Below, one piece after another: positions 8,955 to 17,858 of a DNA stretch of 64,000 bases. Position 1 is the first letter of the stretch. The number at the start of each line of letters is the position of its first letter. Origin of the DNA: Mesobacillus harenae (lineage in GTDB: Bacteria; Bacillota; Bacilli; Bacillales; Cytobacillaceae); contig NZ_JABUNR010000013.1 of NCBI RefSeq assembly GCF_013343715.1, forward strand, positions 88,770-152,769. Direction: 5' to 3'. Under the pieces are notes generated by a model. That model saw only the letters and a list, made by a program, of their open reading frames with translations. It did no database searches and was not told the origin of the DNA. The position numbers were made by a program, and so were the translations under genes.

Positions 8955-9117
8955 CGCCGACCGTCTAGAAACGAGCAAAATGGCCGACTAAATACGCCAC
9001 GTCCTGTGGCGACGTCGGCACTTGTACCTCCTGTACTTCGGAAGCTCCGACTAAGAAGCGTTCTTTGCTTCTGCCGGAGGAGCTGAAGTTTGCTGCGTTT
9101 CTGGGAAGCGCAACTTG
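8955..9117. repeat. Dispersed repeat, CTCCG hairpin subtype
   Basis: It contains CTCCGACTAAGAAGC-GTTCTTT-GCTTCTGCCGGAG (two parts, 9045-9079), an outer CTCCG/CGGAG and an inner AGAAGC/GCTTCT stem around the same GTTCTTT loop. The same element is at 49321-49355. No coding capacity is evident. Confidence 0.75.
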
Positions 9118-9410
9118 ATAGCTGAAATGCGAAAGCGCCATGTTCAGCCCCGATAGTCCTTAATATGAAGCCGACTGTTTAGCTTCGACAAGCGCTGGAG
9201 GTCTTGAGAAGATGTAGTCGTTCTTTGACGTCAACAGCTAGGCATCTACCTGAAATGGCTGCTTGCAGCCTTTTGACGCGGCTTTAGCAGTAGGAGCAGG
9301 ACTTCTAGATGCTTCCTTAAGTGATCCCCTGAGCTGTTCCAAGCCTATGGCCCCTCGCTAAATACTCGGGGAAGTTTATCCTGAATGAAAACTGGCTTGG
9401 CGCTGCAAGC
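9118..9410. repeat. Dispersed intergenic repeat, long copy C
   Basis: It starts with the same 36 bases as copy B, then diverges. It has a degenerate GTTCTTT hairpin (loop at 9220-9226) and the AAGCCTATGGCCCCTCGCTA module shared with copies at 3842 and 26270, and it ends GGCTTGGCGCTGCAAGCTAG. The 710-base gap between motI and ypeB is almost wholly repeat. Confidence 0.75.
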
Positions 9411-9416
9411 TAGCAA

Positions 9417-9443
9417 GAAAAAAGTGCCCCAGCTGGGACACTC
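9417..9443 (-). terminator. Intrinsic terminator after ypeB
   Basis: The palindromic core CCCAGCTGGG is extended by GTG/CAC pairs, and the minus strand then reads TTTTTTC. It sits four bases beyond the ypeB stop. Confidence 0.82.
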
Positions 9444-9446
9444 ACT

Positions 9447-10793
9447 TTAAACAACATCTTCATACACTTGCTCAGCCTGCTTTAACTTCTCTACCTTTTC
9501 TTCGATACCGTTCTCGGCATTAATAAAGATTCTATAAGTATCATCACCAAGAGTACCTAATATTTCGTGACAAAGTACCTCTTCTTTTAATTCATTCATG
9601 ATTATAGCCTGACGCTGCTCCATGACTTGCAAATTGGGATTTACCTCTCCTCGTGCCTCCTCTGCTGTTATAGCAGGTTCAGGAATTTCGCGAGTATGGT
9701 GTGATTTTAGATAATCACTGGCTGAAACGCCGATAATGTTTCCATTATCCAATGCTACCTTTACTTTGATGGCGTCTGGATAAATCCTTATGTCATTTTC
9801 ATTCGTGACAAAAGTGAATACACCCACATTATCATATTGGGCACTTTCAAACATGTCCAAATTCTCGAAGCCATTTTCCTTCAAAAAAGAGATCGCCTTA
9901 TTACTGGCGTCATTAAGACTAATAACTTGTTTTTCTACATCTCTTGAAAGCAGATACCAGATTGGCTGTCCGCCTTTTTTGGTAATATCCATGCTGGCCG
10001 TTATGTCGTTCGAGTTCTTTAATGTTACACTAAAAAATCCGTAATCAGAACCCTTACCATTTTCCGTTACCTTCACTTCGCTGTCTTCACCTAAGCCAGC
10101 ATATTTTTTGGCTATGTTTACAGCCTCCCGCTTGGTGATCTTCTCGCCTTCAAGATACTTGAAATTCTCATCCTTTTTTTGCATATTTAGGTTAGCGACC
10201 CCGAATTCAGTTTCGGAATATCCTTCAACTGTTTTTTCTACCGTTTTAAAACCGTCTATAATAGTGTTATCGGCTTTTTCATCGCCGGCAGCTAATGCTA
10301 ATTCTACATCCATCCATCTTAAATTATTCTTAAAAACTAAGTGTTGTACCTGCCTTAATTCATTTTGAATGTCTTGAGATTGAGTGTAAAGAGCCTTTAG
10401 TGTCTGGTATTCTTTATCCGATAACGGCTCAGCTGTTAAATCACGTAGCGCTGCTTTGTGGCTGAAGTTTCCGACATTAGCCAAAAATTGTTCCGTTTTA
10501 TTAAACGGCAAGAGAGTCAGCGGCAATTGTCCAACATCATTATGTGCCTCTGATGTTATCTTCCACACATCAGCCAATGCAGGTGACAGAGACTTTTGGG
10601 AATTCATTGCAAGTGTAGTCCCAATTTTGTCATGCAGCAAGTCAACTTGAAATGTTAGGTCATGAAAAGCACGCTGATATGAGTTTTCTGCATGAATCAA
10701 AACAGCTGTCTTTTCTCTATGCTCCTGATAGCCCCAATAGGCTGTACCAGCCACACCTATTACCAATATACCTATAATAATATTTCTAATCAC
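9447..10793 (-). CDS. ypeB: Germination protein YpeB
   Basis: Spore inner-membrane/cortex protein needed for localisation and stability of the cortex-lytic enzyme SleB. The 448-residue protein has an N-terminal membrane anchor (NIIIGILVIGVAGTAYWGY), a helical N-terminal region to about residue 200, and three PepSY-type domains in the C-terminal half (KITKREAVNIAKKYAGLG near 215, then near 300 and 375). Length matches B. subtilis (450). It is the second gene after sleB with a 12-base gap, the conserved pair; a terminator follows. Expression is expected in the forespore together with sleB. Confidence 0.95.
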   Translation of the reverse strand: MIRNIIIGILVIGVAGTAYWGYQEHREKTAVLIHAENSYQRAFHDLTFQVDLLHDKIGTTLAMNSQKSLSPALADVWKITSEAHNDVGQLPLTLLPFNKTEQFLANVGNFSHKAALRDLTAEPLSDKEYQTLKALYTQSQDIQNELRQVQHLVFKNNLRWMDVELALAAGDEKADNTIIDGFKTVEKTVEGYSETEFGVANLNMQKKDENFKYLEGEKITKREAVNIAKKYAGLGEDSEVKVTENGKGSDYGFFSVTLKNSNDITASMDITKKGGQPIWYLLSRDVEKQVISLNDASNKAISFLKENGFENLDMFESAQYDNVGVFTFVTNENDIRIYPDAIKVKVALDNGNIIGVSASDYLKSHHTREIPEPAITAEEARGEVNPNLQVMEQRQAIIMNELKEEVLCHEILGTLGDDTYRIFINAENGIEEKVEKLKQAEQVYEDVV

Positions 10794-10805
10794 TTTACAT
10801 CCCCC

Positions 10806-11651
10806 CTATTCACAGAATACATGTTTCCCGATCCGTTTAATCTGTGGCCTAGACCAAATCCATTTACTTGTTGCGGTAGCAGGGTTAAAGTAATAAAGCG
10901 CTTCTCCTGTTGGATCCCATCCATTTAATGCATCTATGACCGCTTCCTTTGCTCTTTCATTTGGAGTCAGCCAGATCTGCCCATCAGCCACTGCAGTAAA
11001 GGCTAATGGCTCAAAGATCACTCCTGAGACAGTATTAGGAAAGGTACCACTCTCTACACGATTAATAATAACGGCGGCCACTGCTACTTGGCCTTCATAC
11101 GGTTCTCCTCTTGCCTCACCATAGACAGCATTCGCCATTAACTGGATATCATTTTGTGAAAATCCATTTGGCACGTTTGCGGCCGTCGGTTTTTTTGGAG
11201 TCGCTTGCTGCCCTTGTCCTGCGGGAGTTCCCCCACCTCCGCCACCAGCTGGCTTTTGTTGTTTTTTCAAATCCGTTCCGCCATAGTGGGTAAAATTATT
11301 ACCTTTTTGCACCTGTTCTTTTACGAATTGTTTATTGTACTTAGAGGCCTTAACAAGTTTAGCTTTTGTTGCTTGGCCCGCGAGACCGTCAATTGGAAGA
11401 CCGAATTCATATTGAAAATTCCGTAAAGCCCAATAGGTGCCCCAGCCAAACACTCCGTCAATTTTCTTATTGTAAAAACCAAGATACTGCAGACGTGATT
11501 GCAGTTCGATAACATCATCTCCAACAGCACCATGCTGTATTACTTGGTCGGAGAAAGCACTGACAATCTGTTCATCGCTGCTTACTGTAAACAAGCACAA
11601 ACACATCACGGTTATAATCAACAACTTTATCGGTAAAGATTTAGTCTTCAT
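10806..11651 (-). CDS. sleB: Spore cortex-lytic enzyme SleB
   Basis: Lytic transglycosylase that degrades muramic-lactam-containing cortex during germination. The 281-residue precursor has a signal peptide (LLIITVMCLCLFTVSS), a peptidoglycan-binding domain (residues about 38-90, GDDVIELQSRLQYLGFYNKK), a glycine-rich linker around 130-150, and a C-terminal hydrolase_2 domain with the catalytic glutamate in NAVYGEARGEPYEG. The ATG at 11649-11651 has an AGGGGGG site. It lies upstream of its partner ypeB, and a forespore-type promoter candidate precedes it. Slightly shorter than the B. subtilis enzyme (305), the difference being in the linker. Confidence 0.96.
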   Translation of the reverse strand: MKTKSLPIKLLIITVMCLCLFTVSSDEQIVSAFSDQVIQHGAVGDDVIELQSRLQYLGFYNKKIDGVFGWGTYWALRNFQYEFGLPIDGLAGQATKAKLVKASKYNKQFVKEQVQKGNNFTHYGGTDLKKQQKPAGGGGGGTPAGQGQQATPKKPTAANVPNGFSQNDIQLMANAVYGEARGEPYEGQVAVAAVIINRVESGTFPNTVSGVIFEPLAFTAVADGQIWLTPNERAKEAVIDALNGWDPTGEALYYFNPATATSKWIWSRPQIKRIGKHVFCE

Positions 11652-11689
11652 CGTAAGTACCCCCCTAATTTAGCCTTTAAGATTAACCC

Positions 11690-11718
11690 TATTTTTTGTA
11701 TGTCTAAGAGTTTTATAC
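11690..11718 (-). promoter_or_regulatory. Candidate forespore (SigF/SigG) promoter of sleB
   Basis: On the minus strand GTATA, a 14-base spacer and ACAAAAAATA. The spacing and -35 equal those of the much better dacF promoter at 52465, but the two G of the SigF -10 are missing. Known SigG control of sleB in B. subtilis makes it plausible. Confidence 0.45.
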
Positions 11719-11734
11719 AAAAATCTCCTATAAA

Positions 11735-11771
11735 AAGAAAAAAACCCTCATTTTTCAATAATGAAGGGTTT
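11735..11771 (-). terminator. Intrinsic terminator overlapping the end of prsW
   Basis: AAACCCT (11742-11748) pairs with AGGGTTT (11765-11771), the inner part adding CATT/AATG-type pairs. The minus strand continues TTTTTTTCTTTTT. The prsW stop lies within the stem. Confidence 0.82.
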
Positions 11772-12440
11772 GCTAAACATCTGTTGTTCGTAATGTTTAT
11801 CACTTAATATTCTCGCTTTTTTCACCTTCCTCAAACCAAGCCACCAAAGAAAGATCATAAAAGGCACCATTAAAATAATCCATTGTTCAAGGGTAATCAA
11901 GATATAATTGTAGGTTCCATGAAGACAAACTGGAATCAATAAAGACAAAACAAGCCATCTCCACTTTGTGCCGGGAGTAAACTTTGCTTTACCAAGATAA
12001 TAGCCAAGAATAACACCAAACAGAGCATGGCTGGAAACAGGCAATAAGGCTCGGCCCAAGGCGTATTCCATCCCATTCCCCAAGAGATAAAACACATTTT
12101 CCATTGTCGCGAATCCCAGTGACACAGAAGCGCCATAAACGATTCCATCATAAGGCTCATCAAAGGTAACATGCTGAAAGACCGTATAAAATAATATAAA
12201 CCATTTAAAAAATTCCTCAAGCAGCCCGCTGGCTACGAATGCTGTCACAATATCAGACTGGATTATATTTTCTGCTTCCAAGACGTACTGAATAAACATG
12301 ATTGGAAACACGAGGAGAGCGCCAAACAGAAAAGTCTTAAATACCATAGAAAACGGTTCTGACTCATAATGGTCTTTTAAATAAAAATAACTTAATAGAG
12401 CCAGCCCGGGTGCAATACCCGCAGTAACTATTCCTAACAT
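11748..12440 (-). CDS. prsW: Site-1 protease PrsW (glutamic-type intramembrane protease)
   Basis: Membrane protease that in B. subtilis (YpdC) makes the first cut in the anti-sigma factor RsiW. The 230-residue protein has seven or eight hydrophobic segments. The family motifs are present: LLEEFFKW (catalytic EE pair, near residue 73), [19 protein letters not shown], and [19 protein letters not shown]. The ATG at 12438-12440 has AGAGGA six bases upstream; the upstream TTG in the same frame does not. It is monocistronic, divergent from the asparaginase gene, with a terminator in its own 3' end. RsiW itself is not in this window. Confidence 0.93.
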   Translation of the reverse strand: MLGIVTAGIAPGLALLSYFYLKDHYESEPFSMVFKTFLFGALLVFPIMFIQYVLEAENIIQSDIVTAFVASGLLEEFFKWFILFYTVFQHVTFDEPYDGIVYGASVSLGFATMENVFYLLGNGMEYALGRALLPVSSHALFGVILGYYLGKAKFTPGTKWRWLVLSLLIPVCLHGTYNYILITLEQWIILMVPFMIFLWWLGLRKVKKARILSDKHYEQQMFSKPFIIEK

Positions 12441-12543
12441 GAGCTGTCCTCTTTTCAATTCGTTTCCTTCATCGTATCATGTTACTTATAGAAAAAAAAT
12501 AGAATCTTAATCGGTAGTTGCATACAAGGGGGAAATATATAGC

Positions 12544-13515
12544 ATGAAAAAGAATATTCTAATCATTCATACGGGCGGGACTATTTCAATGAGTGAGGAT
12601 AATAATGGAGCTGTCAGCCCTGGAAAAGTAAATCCACTATCTTCACAAACTTCTACGCTCTCAAACCTTGCAAATTTTTTTTTAGAAGAGCCTTTCAATT
12701 GGCCATCTCCTCATATAACATCTATAGAAATGATGAAATTAAAAAAACTTATAGATGCCTATACTGAGAAAAATTTAATTGATGGTGTAGTAATCACACA
12801 TGGAACTGATACTCTTGAGGAAACAGCTTATTTTCTGGAACTGACCGTGAAATCTGAAGTTCCGATTGTCGTAACAGGCGCTATGAGATCCAGCAACGAA
12901 ATTGGTTCGGACGGGCTTTATAACTTTATTTCTTCAGTAAGGGTGGCATCTAGCTTAGAAGCGATTGGAAAAGGGGTTCTTGTAGTCCTAAACGATGAAA
13001 TTCATACGGCTGATAACGTGACAAAGACCCATACAAGTGATGTATCAACTTTTCAAAGTCCGCAATATGGACCAATTGGGATCGTAACAAAACGCGGAGT
13101 TATTTTTCATCACTTACCTGCAAAGAAAGAAAAATATACGATTTCATCTGCAGATAAGAAAGTTGTCCTAATCAAAGCTCATGCAGGAATGGATTCTACG
13201 CTCCTATACGCCATTAAAGAGATAGGAGTTGAAGGAGTAGTCATCGAAGCACTCGGACAAGGAAACCTTCCCCCATCGGCCGTTCCAGGAGTAATTAGTC
13301 TTATTGCACAAAACATACCTGTTGTATTAGTTTCACGCTGTTTCAATGGTATTGCTCAGGATATTTACAGTTATGAAGGTGGCGGAAGACAATTGAAGGA
13401 TCATGGAGTAATTTTTTCTAACGGACTTAATGGCCAAAAAGCGAGGATTAAATTATTAATTGCGCTAGAGGAAACAACGGAAATGACTGAAATAGAAAGA
13501 ATGTTTCAGTTTTAA
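12544..13515 (+). CDS. Asparaginase (type I-like)
   Basis: Hydrolyses L-asparagine to aspartate and ammonia in the cytoplasm (no signal peptide). The 323-residue protein has both threonine signatures of the family: IIHTGGTIS near residue 9 and VVITHGTDTLEETA near residue 83, followed by VTGAMRSSNEIGSDG and, toward the end, LVSRCFNGIAQDIYSYEGGG. It is more divergent from B. subtilis AnsA and AnsZ than the other genes here are from their counterparts, so I assign no symbol. The start has AAGGGGG eleven bases upstream. It is monocistronic, between prsW (divergent) and ypdA (convergent), and shares a bidirectional terminator with ypdA. Confidence 0.9.
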   Translation: MKKNILIIHTGGTISMSEDNNGAVSPGKVNPLSSQTSTLSNLANFFLEEPFNWPSPHITSIEMMKLKKLIDAYTEKNLIDGVVITHGTDTLEETAYFLELTVKSEVPIVVTGAMRSSNEIGSDGLYNFISSVRVASSLEAIGKGVLVVLNDEIHTADNVTKTHTSDVSTFQSPQYGPIGIVTKRGVIFHHLPAKKEKYTISSADKKVVLIKAHAGMDSTLLYAIKEIGVEGVVIEALGQGNLPPSAVPGVISLIAQNIPVVLVSRCFNGIAQDIYSYEGGGRQLKDHGVIFSNGLNGQKARIKLLIALEETTEMTEIERMFQF

Positions 13516-13534
13516 GCAAGAATTAGTTGATATA

Positions 13535-13564
13535 TAAACTGGGAAGCTCTCGCTGCCCAGTTTA
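13535..13564. terminator. Bidirectional terminator between the asparaginase gene and ypdA
   Basis: TAAACTGGG (13535-13543) pairs with CCCAGTTTA (13556-13564) around a 12-base loop, with TTATTTTTC on the plus side and the ypdA stop directly adjacent. Confidence 0.8.
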
Positions 13565-14533
13565 TTATTTTTCTCGATCCTTAATGGTCTTGGCAATCTG
13601 ACCCCCATGAAAACGACCGTTTTCAATAAAGATTTCATTAGCGTTATTGCCTGCTGCCAGAACTCCCGCAATAAATATCCCTTTTACATTTGTCTCCATA
13701 GTGTCAAGGTTATGGCTCGGTCTCCCTGTTACAGAGTCAATATCGACTCCCATTTTCTGAAGGAACTTATGATCGGGATGATAACCTGTCATTGCATAGA
13801 CAAAGTCATTTTTTAAAATGAATTCTTGCCCATCTCTTTCATAAACAACCGTAGTGGGGGTTATTTGTTTAACCTGAGCACCAAACTCCATTGCGATATT
13901 TCCGTGACGGACTAATGATTCAAATTCCGGTAATATCCAAGGTTTAATGCTTTTGGAATACTCTCTACCTCTGTAAAGAACTGTTACCTTTGCCCTTGCC
14001 TTTTCGAGCTCAATTGCTGCATCAATACTAGAATTTTTTCCACCAATTACAACTACATCCTGATTAAAATGAGGATGGGCTTCTTTAAAGTAATGAGAAA
14101 CTTTCGTTAATTCCTCTCCAGGTATACCAATATAGTTAGGGTGGTCATAATACCCAGTTGCAATTATGACATAAGGAGTTATGTATTCCTGAATACTTGT
14201 GGAAACACAGAAAGCACCATCGTCTAAACGATTTACCTTTGTTACTTCCTCATAAGAACGAATATCGAGCTCCTCCCTTCTAACCACTTCTCTATAATAG
14301 GTTAAAGCTTGGTTTCTCTTTGGTTTATAATTTTCTGTAATAAATGGCACTTCTCCAATAGAGAGCTTTTCACTGCTGCTGAAAAACGTCTGGTGGGTAG
14401 GATAATTATAAATTGCATTAACGATATTTCCCTTTTCTATAACAAGTGGTGCTTTCCCTATCTTTTTCAAGGCTATCGCGGCTGATAGTCCACAAGGTCC
14501 TCCGCCGACAATAATAACTTCTGCGTTTTCCAT
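13565..14533 (-). CDS. ypdA: Bacillithiol disulfide reductase YpdA (Bdr)
   Basis: FAD/NADPH-dependent reductase that regenerates reduced bacillithiol, the low-molecular-weight thiol of Firmicutes. The 322-residue protein has the FAD Rossmann motif VGGGPCGLSAA at residues 9-19, where the C in GPCG is the family's conserved cysteine, and a second NADPH-binding motif VVIGGKNSSIDAA near residue 160. The C-terminal IFIAGV FAD motif is also present. Length matches B. subtilis YpdA (324). It lies next to glutamate dehydrogenase as in B. subtilis and appears monocistronic. Confidence 0.94.
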   Translation of the reverse strand: MENAEVIIVGGGPCGLSAAIALKKIGKAPLVIEKGNIVNAIYNYPTHQTFFSSSEKLSIGEVPFITENYKPKRNQALTYYREVVRREELDIRSYEEVTKVNRLDDGAFCVSTSIQEYITPYVIIATGYYDHPNYIGIPGEELTKVSHYFKEAHPHFNQDVVVIGGKNSSIDAAIELEKARAKVTVLYRGREYSKSIKPWILPEFESLVRHGNIAMEFGAQVKQITPTTVVYERDGQEFILKNDFVYAMTGYHPDHKFLQKMGVDIDSVTGRPSHNLDTMETNVKGIFIAGVLAAGNNANEIFIENGRFHGGQIAKTIKDREK

Positions 14534-14645
14534 TTATATTCCACTCCTTAAAAACCGGCAATACACAGCCTTCGGCAGTTTCCCCTGCCCTTAGCCTATG
14601 CTACCCTTTAGTCTTAATAGTTCGTTATATAAATACTCAAATAAA

Positions 14646-14676
14646 AAATCTCCTACCTGTAAATGATAGGAGATTT
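14646..14676 (-). terminator. Intrinsic terminator after glutamate dehydrogenase
   Basis: AAATCTCCTA (14646-14655) pairs with TAGGAGATTT (14667-14676). The minus strand then reads TTTTTTAT. Confidence 0.83.
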
Positions 14677-14750
14677 CTCTATTTGATTCAACGGAGATGA
14701 CTCGTTTCTATGATTTTTTCTCGTTTCTTGACAGTCGGCTCCGCTTTTAT

Positions 14751-16028
14751 TTATATCCAGCCTCTGAATCGGCTTGCTTCTGCCATCTTTCTTACACCAA
14801 CCATATATGCAGCGAGTCTCATATCAACACGGCGGGTTTGGGCTGTATCATAAATGCTGTTAAAACTCTTTACCATAACTTTTTCAAGCTTTTCTTCCAC
14901 TTCTTCTTCTGTCCAGTAGTAGCCCTGGTTGTTTTGTACCCATTCGAAATAAGATACGGTCACACCACCGGCTGATGCTAAAACATCTGGAACCAATAAA
15001 ATGCCGCGGTCGGTCAGAATTTCAGTTGCCTCAAGAGTTGTAGGGCCGTTTGCAGCTTCCACGACAATGCTTGCGCGGATGTTGTGGGCATTTTCCTCAG
15101 TTATTTGGTTTTCAATAGCAGCAGGGACAAGAATGTCACAATCAAGCTCTAAAAGCTCCTTATTGCTTATTGTGTTATTAAAGAGTTTGGTCACCGTTCC
15201 AAAACTGTCGCGGCGGTCAAGAAGATAATCAATATCGAGCCCATTAGGATCATGGAGACCTCCGTATGCATCGGAAATTCCAACTATTTTCGCGCCAGCG
15301 TCATGCATGAATTTCGACAGGTAACTTCCCGCGTTACCAAATCCCTGAACGACAACTCTTGCACCCTTTAGTTCAATGCCTTTCTTCTTAGCTGCTTCTC
15401 TGATACAAAGAGTTACTCCTTTTGCTGTCGCCGATTCTCTTCCGTGAGATCCACCAAGGACAAGTGGCTTACCTGTAATAAAGCCTGGTGAATTAAATTC
15501 ATCAATCCGGCTGTACTCATCCATCATCCAAGCCATAATTTGTGAGTTGGTAAATACATCTGGTGCAGGTATATCTTTAGTAGGTCCAACAATCTGACTA
15601 ATTGCCCGGACGTATCCACGGCTGAGTCTCTCAAGTTCCCTGAACGACATATCCCGCGGATCACAAATTATGCCCCCTTTACCGCCTCCATAAGGCAGAT
15701 CAACGATACCGCATTTTAAACTCATCCATATAGAAAGGGCTTTTACCTCTTTTTCAGTTACATGTGGATGAAAACGTATGCCGCCCTTTGTAGGACCAAC
15801 TGCATCATTATGCTGTGCACGAAAACCAGTGAAGATTCTTACAGAACCATCATCCATCCTCACCGGCATTTTTACTGTCATCATTCGAATTGGCTCTTTT
15901 AATAGTTCAAATACCTCTTCGGGATAACCTAGCTTTTCTAAAGCTCTGTGAATCACCGTTTGTGTAGATTTCAGTACATCATGTTTATCTTCTGTATGTG
16001 GTTTTTCATTACCGTTTTCGGCAACCAT
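14751..16028 (-). CDS. gudB: NAD-dependent glutamate dehydrogenase (GudB/RocG family)
   Basis: Oxidatively deaminates glutamate to 2-oxoglutarate, linking carbon and nitrogen metabolism. The 425-residue protein has the substrate-binding block [11 protein letters not shown] and the catalytic-lysine region [11 protein letters not shown] near residue 120, and the NAD fold [13 protein letters not shown] near residue 230. The order ypdA-gudB-ypbH supports gudB over rocG. The segment around residue 92 reads [14 protein letters not shown] with a single VKA. The laboratory strain B. subtilis 168 has a three-residue VKA duplication there that inactivates GudB, so this is the active form. A SigA-type promoter and a cre-like site lie upstream. 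Confidence 0.95.
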   Translation of the reverse strand: MVAENGNEKPHTEDKHDVLKSTQTVIHRALEKLGYPEEVFELLKEPIRMMTVKMPVRMDDGSVRIFTGFRAQHNDAVGPTKGGIRFHPHVTEKEVKALSIWMSLKCGIVDLPYGGGKGGIICDPRDMSFRELERLSRGYVRAISQIVGPTKDIPAPDVFTNSQIMAWMMDEYSRIDEFNSPGFITGKPLVLGGSHGRESATAKGVTLCIREAAKKKGIELKGARVVVQGFGNAGSYLSKFMHDAGAKIVGISDAYGGLHDPNGLDIDYLLDRRDSFGTVTKLFNNTISNKELLELDCDILVPAAIENQITEENAHNIRASIVVEAANGPTTLEATEILTDRGILLVPDVLASAGGVTVSYFEWVQNNQGYYWTEEEVEEKLEKVMVKSFNSIYDTAQTRRVDMRLAAYMVGVRKMAEASRFRGWI

Positions 16029-16080
16029 TTACAAACCTCCTAAAATCACTTTTGCGGATAGTTGTCTGCTTTCAAGACAT

Positions 16081-16108
16081 AGTATACACCTTTGTCTGTT
16101 ATATGCAA
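16081..16108 (-). promoter_or_regulatory. SigA-type promoter of glutamate dehydrogenase
   Basis: On the minus strand TTGCAT, a 16-base spacer and TATACT, about 50 bases before the start codon. Confidence 0.6.
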
Positions 16109-16145
16109 GAATAAAAGGCACTTTTCTGCATTTTAAGAACATTAA

Positions 16146-16160
16146 ATGAAAACGCTGTCA
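16146..16160. promoter_or_regulatory. cre-like site (CcpA operator)
   Basis: ATGAAAACGCTGTCA satisfies the degenerate cre consensus WTGNAANCGNWNNCW at every position and differs from the symmetric TGAAAACGCTTTCA by one base. It lies about 40 bases upstream of the -35 of the gudB promoter. Confidence 0.55.
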
Positions 16161-16284
16161 AGAACGGCATAAAATTTCATGCCGCGAAATCTTATTTTTT
16201 ATTTTCCCCTACAATTTAAAAAGAAACGTACAAATTCCATTCATAGTTAAATTCACTCTCGAAAATCATTCATTAGAGAAATCT

Positions 16285-16310
16285 CCAAAAAAAAAGCGGT
16301 GAACCCGCTC
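16285..16310 (-). terminator. Intrinsic terminator after ypbH
   Basis: A short stem AGCGG/CCGCT (16295-16299 and 16305-16309) directly after the ypbH stop, then nine T on the minus strand. Confidence 0.7.
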
Positions 16311-16311
16311 A

Positions 16312-16893
16312 TTAAAAAAAGAAATGAACTAGGGTTTCGACCGCTTTTTCTTTAATAATTACTTTTCCATACTCTAAAATCCTGTGAATACTCATTAATG
16401 AAGGATTGCCAAACTCAGCAAGAATGGATACCGTTTTGTTCATTTCATCTGCAGATGGTTCCTCAAAGTAAAAATAGTAAGTATCATTCATGCAGTATAG
16501 GGATCCGCCGTAAATATCGCTTTCCTTTAGCCTTTTAGATAATTGAATGACATCCTCAATATTGTGAAACTCAAAAAGGATATCCTCAGACCCTTCTACA
16601 GTAACCTGCATTTCAATGAACCCGTCATCAAATGGTTCATCTTCTTCCTCATGTTCTTGCATGGTTACAATCATAACCATTCCCTGTCCTTGAAGGGAAA
16701 ATATTTCAACTGTAACAGACCCTAAAATTTCAAAATCAAACTCTTCGCTTGCCTCAATAAGCATGTCGTAAAATAATTGGTGCCACTTCATTGAATCTTT
16801 CCAGATATCTTCTTTTGTCAGCCCTCTATCCGATAGATCGTCAATTGTTAAAAAAACCTTTATTTTATTGAAATTTATCCGCTCTAAGCGCAT
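16312..16893 (-). CDS. ypbH: Adaptor protein MecB/YpbH (MecA paralogue)
   Basis: Cytoplasmic adaptor of the MecA family that presents substrates to ClpC; in B. subtilis YpbH affects competence and sporulation. The 193-residue protein begins MRLERINFNKIKVFLTIDDL, followed by LTKEDIW, the typical N-terminal substrate-binding region. An acidic linker (EEEDEPFDD near residue 85) and the C-terminal ClpC-binding ferredoxin-like domain with EFGNPSLMSIHRILEYGK follow. Of two adjacent ATGs, the second (16891-16893) has the better spacing from AGGGGG. It sits downstream of ypbG and upstream of gudB, as in B. subtilis. Confidence 0.92.
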   Translation of the reverse strand: MRLERINFNKIKVFLTIDDLSDRGLTKEDIWKDSMKWHQLFYDMLIEASEEFDFEILGSVTVEIFSLQGQGMVMIVTMQEHEEEDEPFDDGFIEMQVTVEGSEDILFEFHNIEDVIQLSKRLKESDIYGGSLYCMNDTYYFYFEEPSADEMNKTVSILAEFGNPSLMSIHRILEYGKVIIKEKAVETLVHFFF

Positions 16894-17029
16894 CATAATG
16901 CCCCCTGCCGTGAACAAAACTCTTATTTTAGTTTATGAATGATTCGCAGGATGGTGAGTTAATTTGTTTAAACGATGCGCAGTAATCCACTTGTAAAGCT
17001 TCCTTATTTCTATCCCATGTTTCACCGTA

Positions 17030-17812
17030 TCAGCTTTCTCTTCGCTCAGAATGACTGAGCGTGATTAGATGGGTTTGAGCCGGAGCTCCAAGTCTTAAGG
17101 GTATTTTTGTCGTGCCATATCCATTACTCGTCAGTACAGTTGTATTTCCATGTTCTTTTATTCCTCCAAGTTCATATGGACCAAATCCAAATATACGGAT
17201 TTGGCCTCCATGAGTATGACCGCTAATTACAAGCCGGATCCGATTATTCTGGTCTATTTTTTTAAAAATAACTGGATTATGACTGATTAACACTCTGAAA
17301 CCATTGTCTCCAGCATCCGCTAATGCCAAATCAAGTCTGTCCCTTTCAAGCCCCACATCATCAACGCCAAGCATGACGAGTTCCTCACCAGAATCAGATT
17401 CAAATTTAACTGCCGTGTTATCCAATATTTTAATTCCCAAATCTAATAAGAGTGCGTCAAGTTCATGGGAATCTGTTTCGTAATCATTGTTTCCCCAAAC
17501 AAAATAAACGGGCCCTAAATCTTTTAATTTGAGAAGATTTTCCTTTATTCTGGACATGGAAACTCCTTTTTCAGCCAAGTCGCCACCAATAACAATTAGA
17601 TCCGCCTTACCCTTAACCTGTTCAATGATTTGCTGCGAAACTTTTCGATGATGGATATCCGAGATAAAGAAAATAGTGACTTCGCCAAAGCTTTTTGGAA
17701 AATCCGAAAAGAAAAGTTTATTAATTATGACTCGGTCTGTTTGTGCTTCTTTATACATATGTACTAACATTCCAACTGCAATTCCTAAAAAAACCAATAA
17801 AAAAATGACCAT
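17030..17812 (-). CDS. ypbG: Membrane-anchored metallophosphoesterase (YpbG)
   Basis: Calcineurin-like phosphoesterase of 260 residues; substrate unknown. An N-terminal membrane segment (VIFLLVFLGIAVGMLVHMY) anchors a catalytic domain with the metal-binding motifs in order: SDIHHRK near residue 52, GGDLAEKG near 77, WGNNDYE near 105, SHNP near 175 and SGHTHGGQ near 198. The initial ATG has only a poor ribosome site, and no better start lies within the anchor. It follows the small membrane gene at 17859-18236 by 46 bases and probably shares its transcript. Confidence 0.88.
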   Translation of the reverse strand: MVIFLLVFLGIAVGMLVHMYKEAQTDRVIINKLFFSDFPKSFGEVTIFFISDIHHRKVSQQIIEQVKGKADLIVIGGDLAEKGVSMSRIKENLLKLKDLGPVYFVWGNNDYETDSHELDALLLDLGIKILDNTAVKFESDSGEELVMLGVDDVGLERDRLDLALADAGDNGFRVLISHNPVIFKKIDQNNRIRLVISGHTHGGQIRIFGFGPYELGGIKEHGNTTVLTSNGYGTTKIPLRLGAPAQTHLITLSHSERRES

Positions 17813-17858
17813 TGGCCGTTATCAAATCCTTTTCAATCTAATGTAAAAAATACTGAAG

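Noticed and set aside
8817..9410. CRISPR array
   Set aside because: The repeats are palindromic modules of unequal length without regular spacers, and no cas gene is present.
14751..16028. Frameshift or duplication in glutamate dehydrogenase
   Set aside because: The frame is intact and the VKA segment is single; the anomaly belongs to B. subtilis 168, not to this gene.
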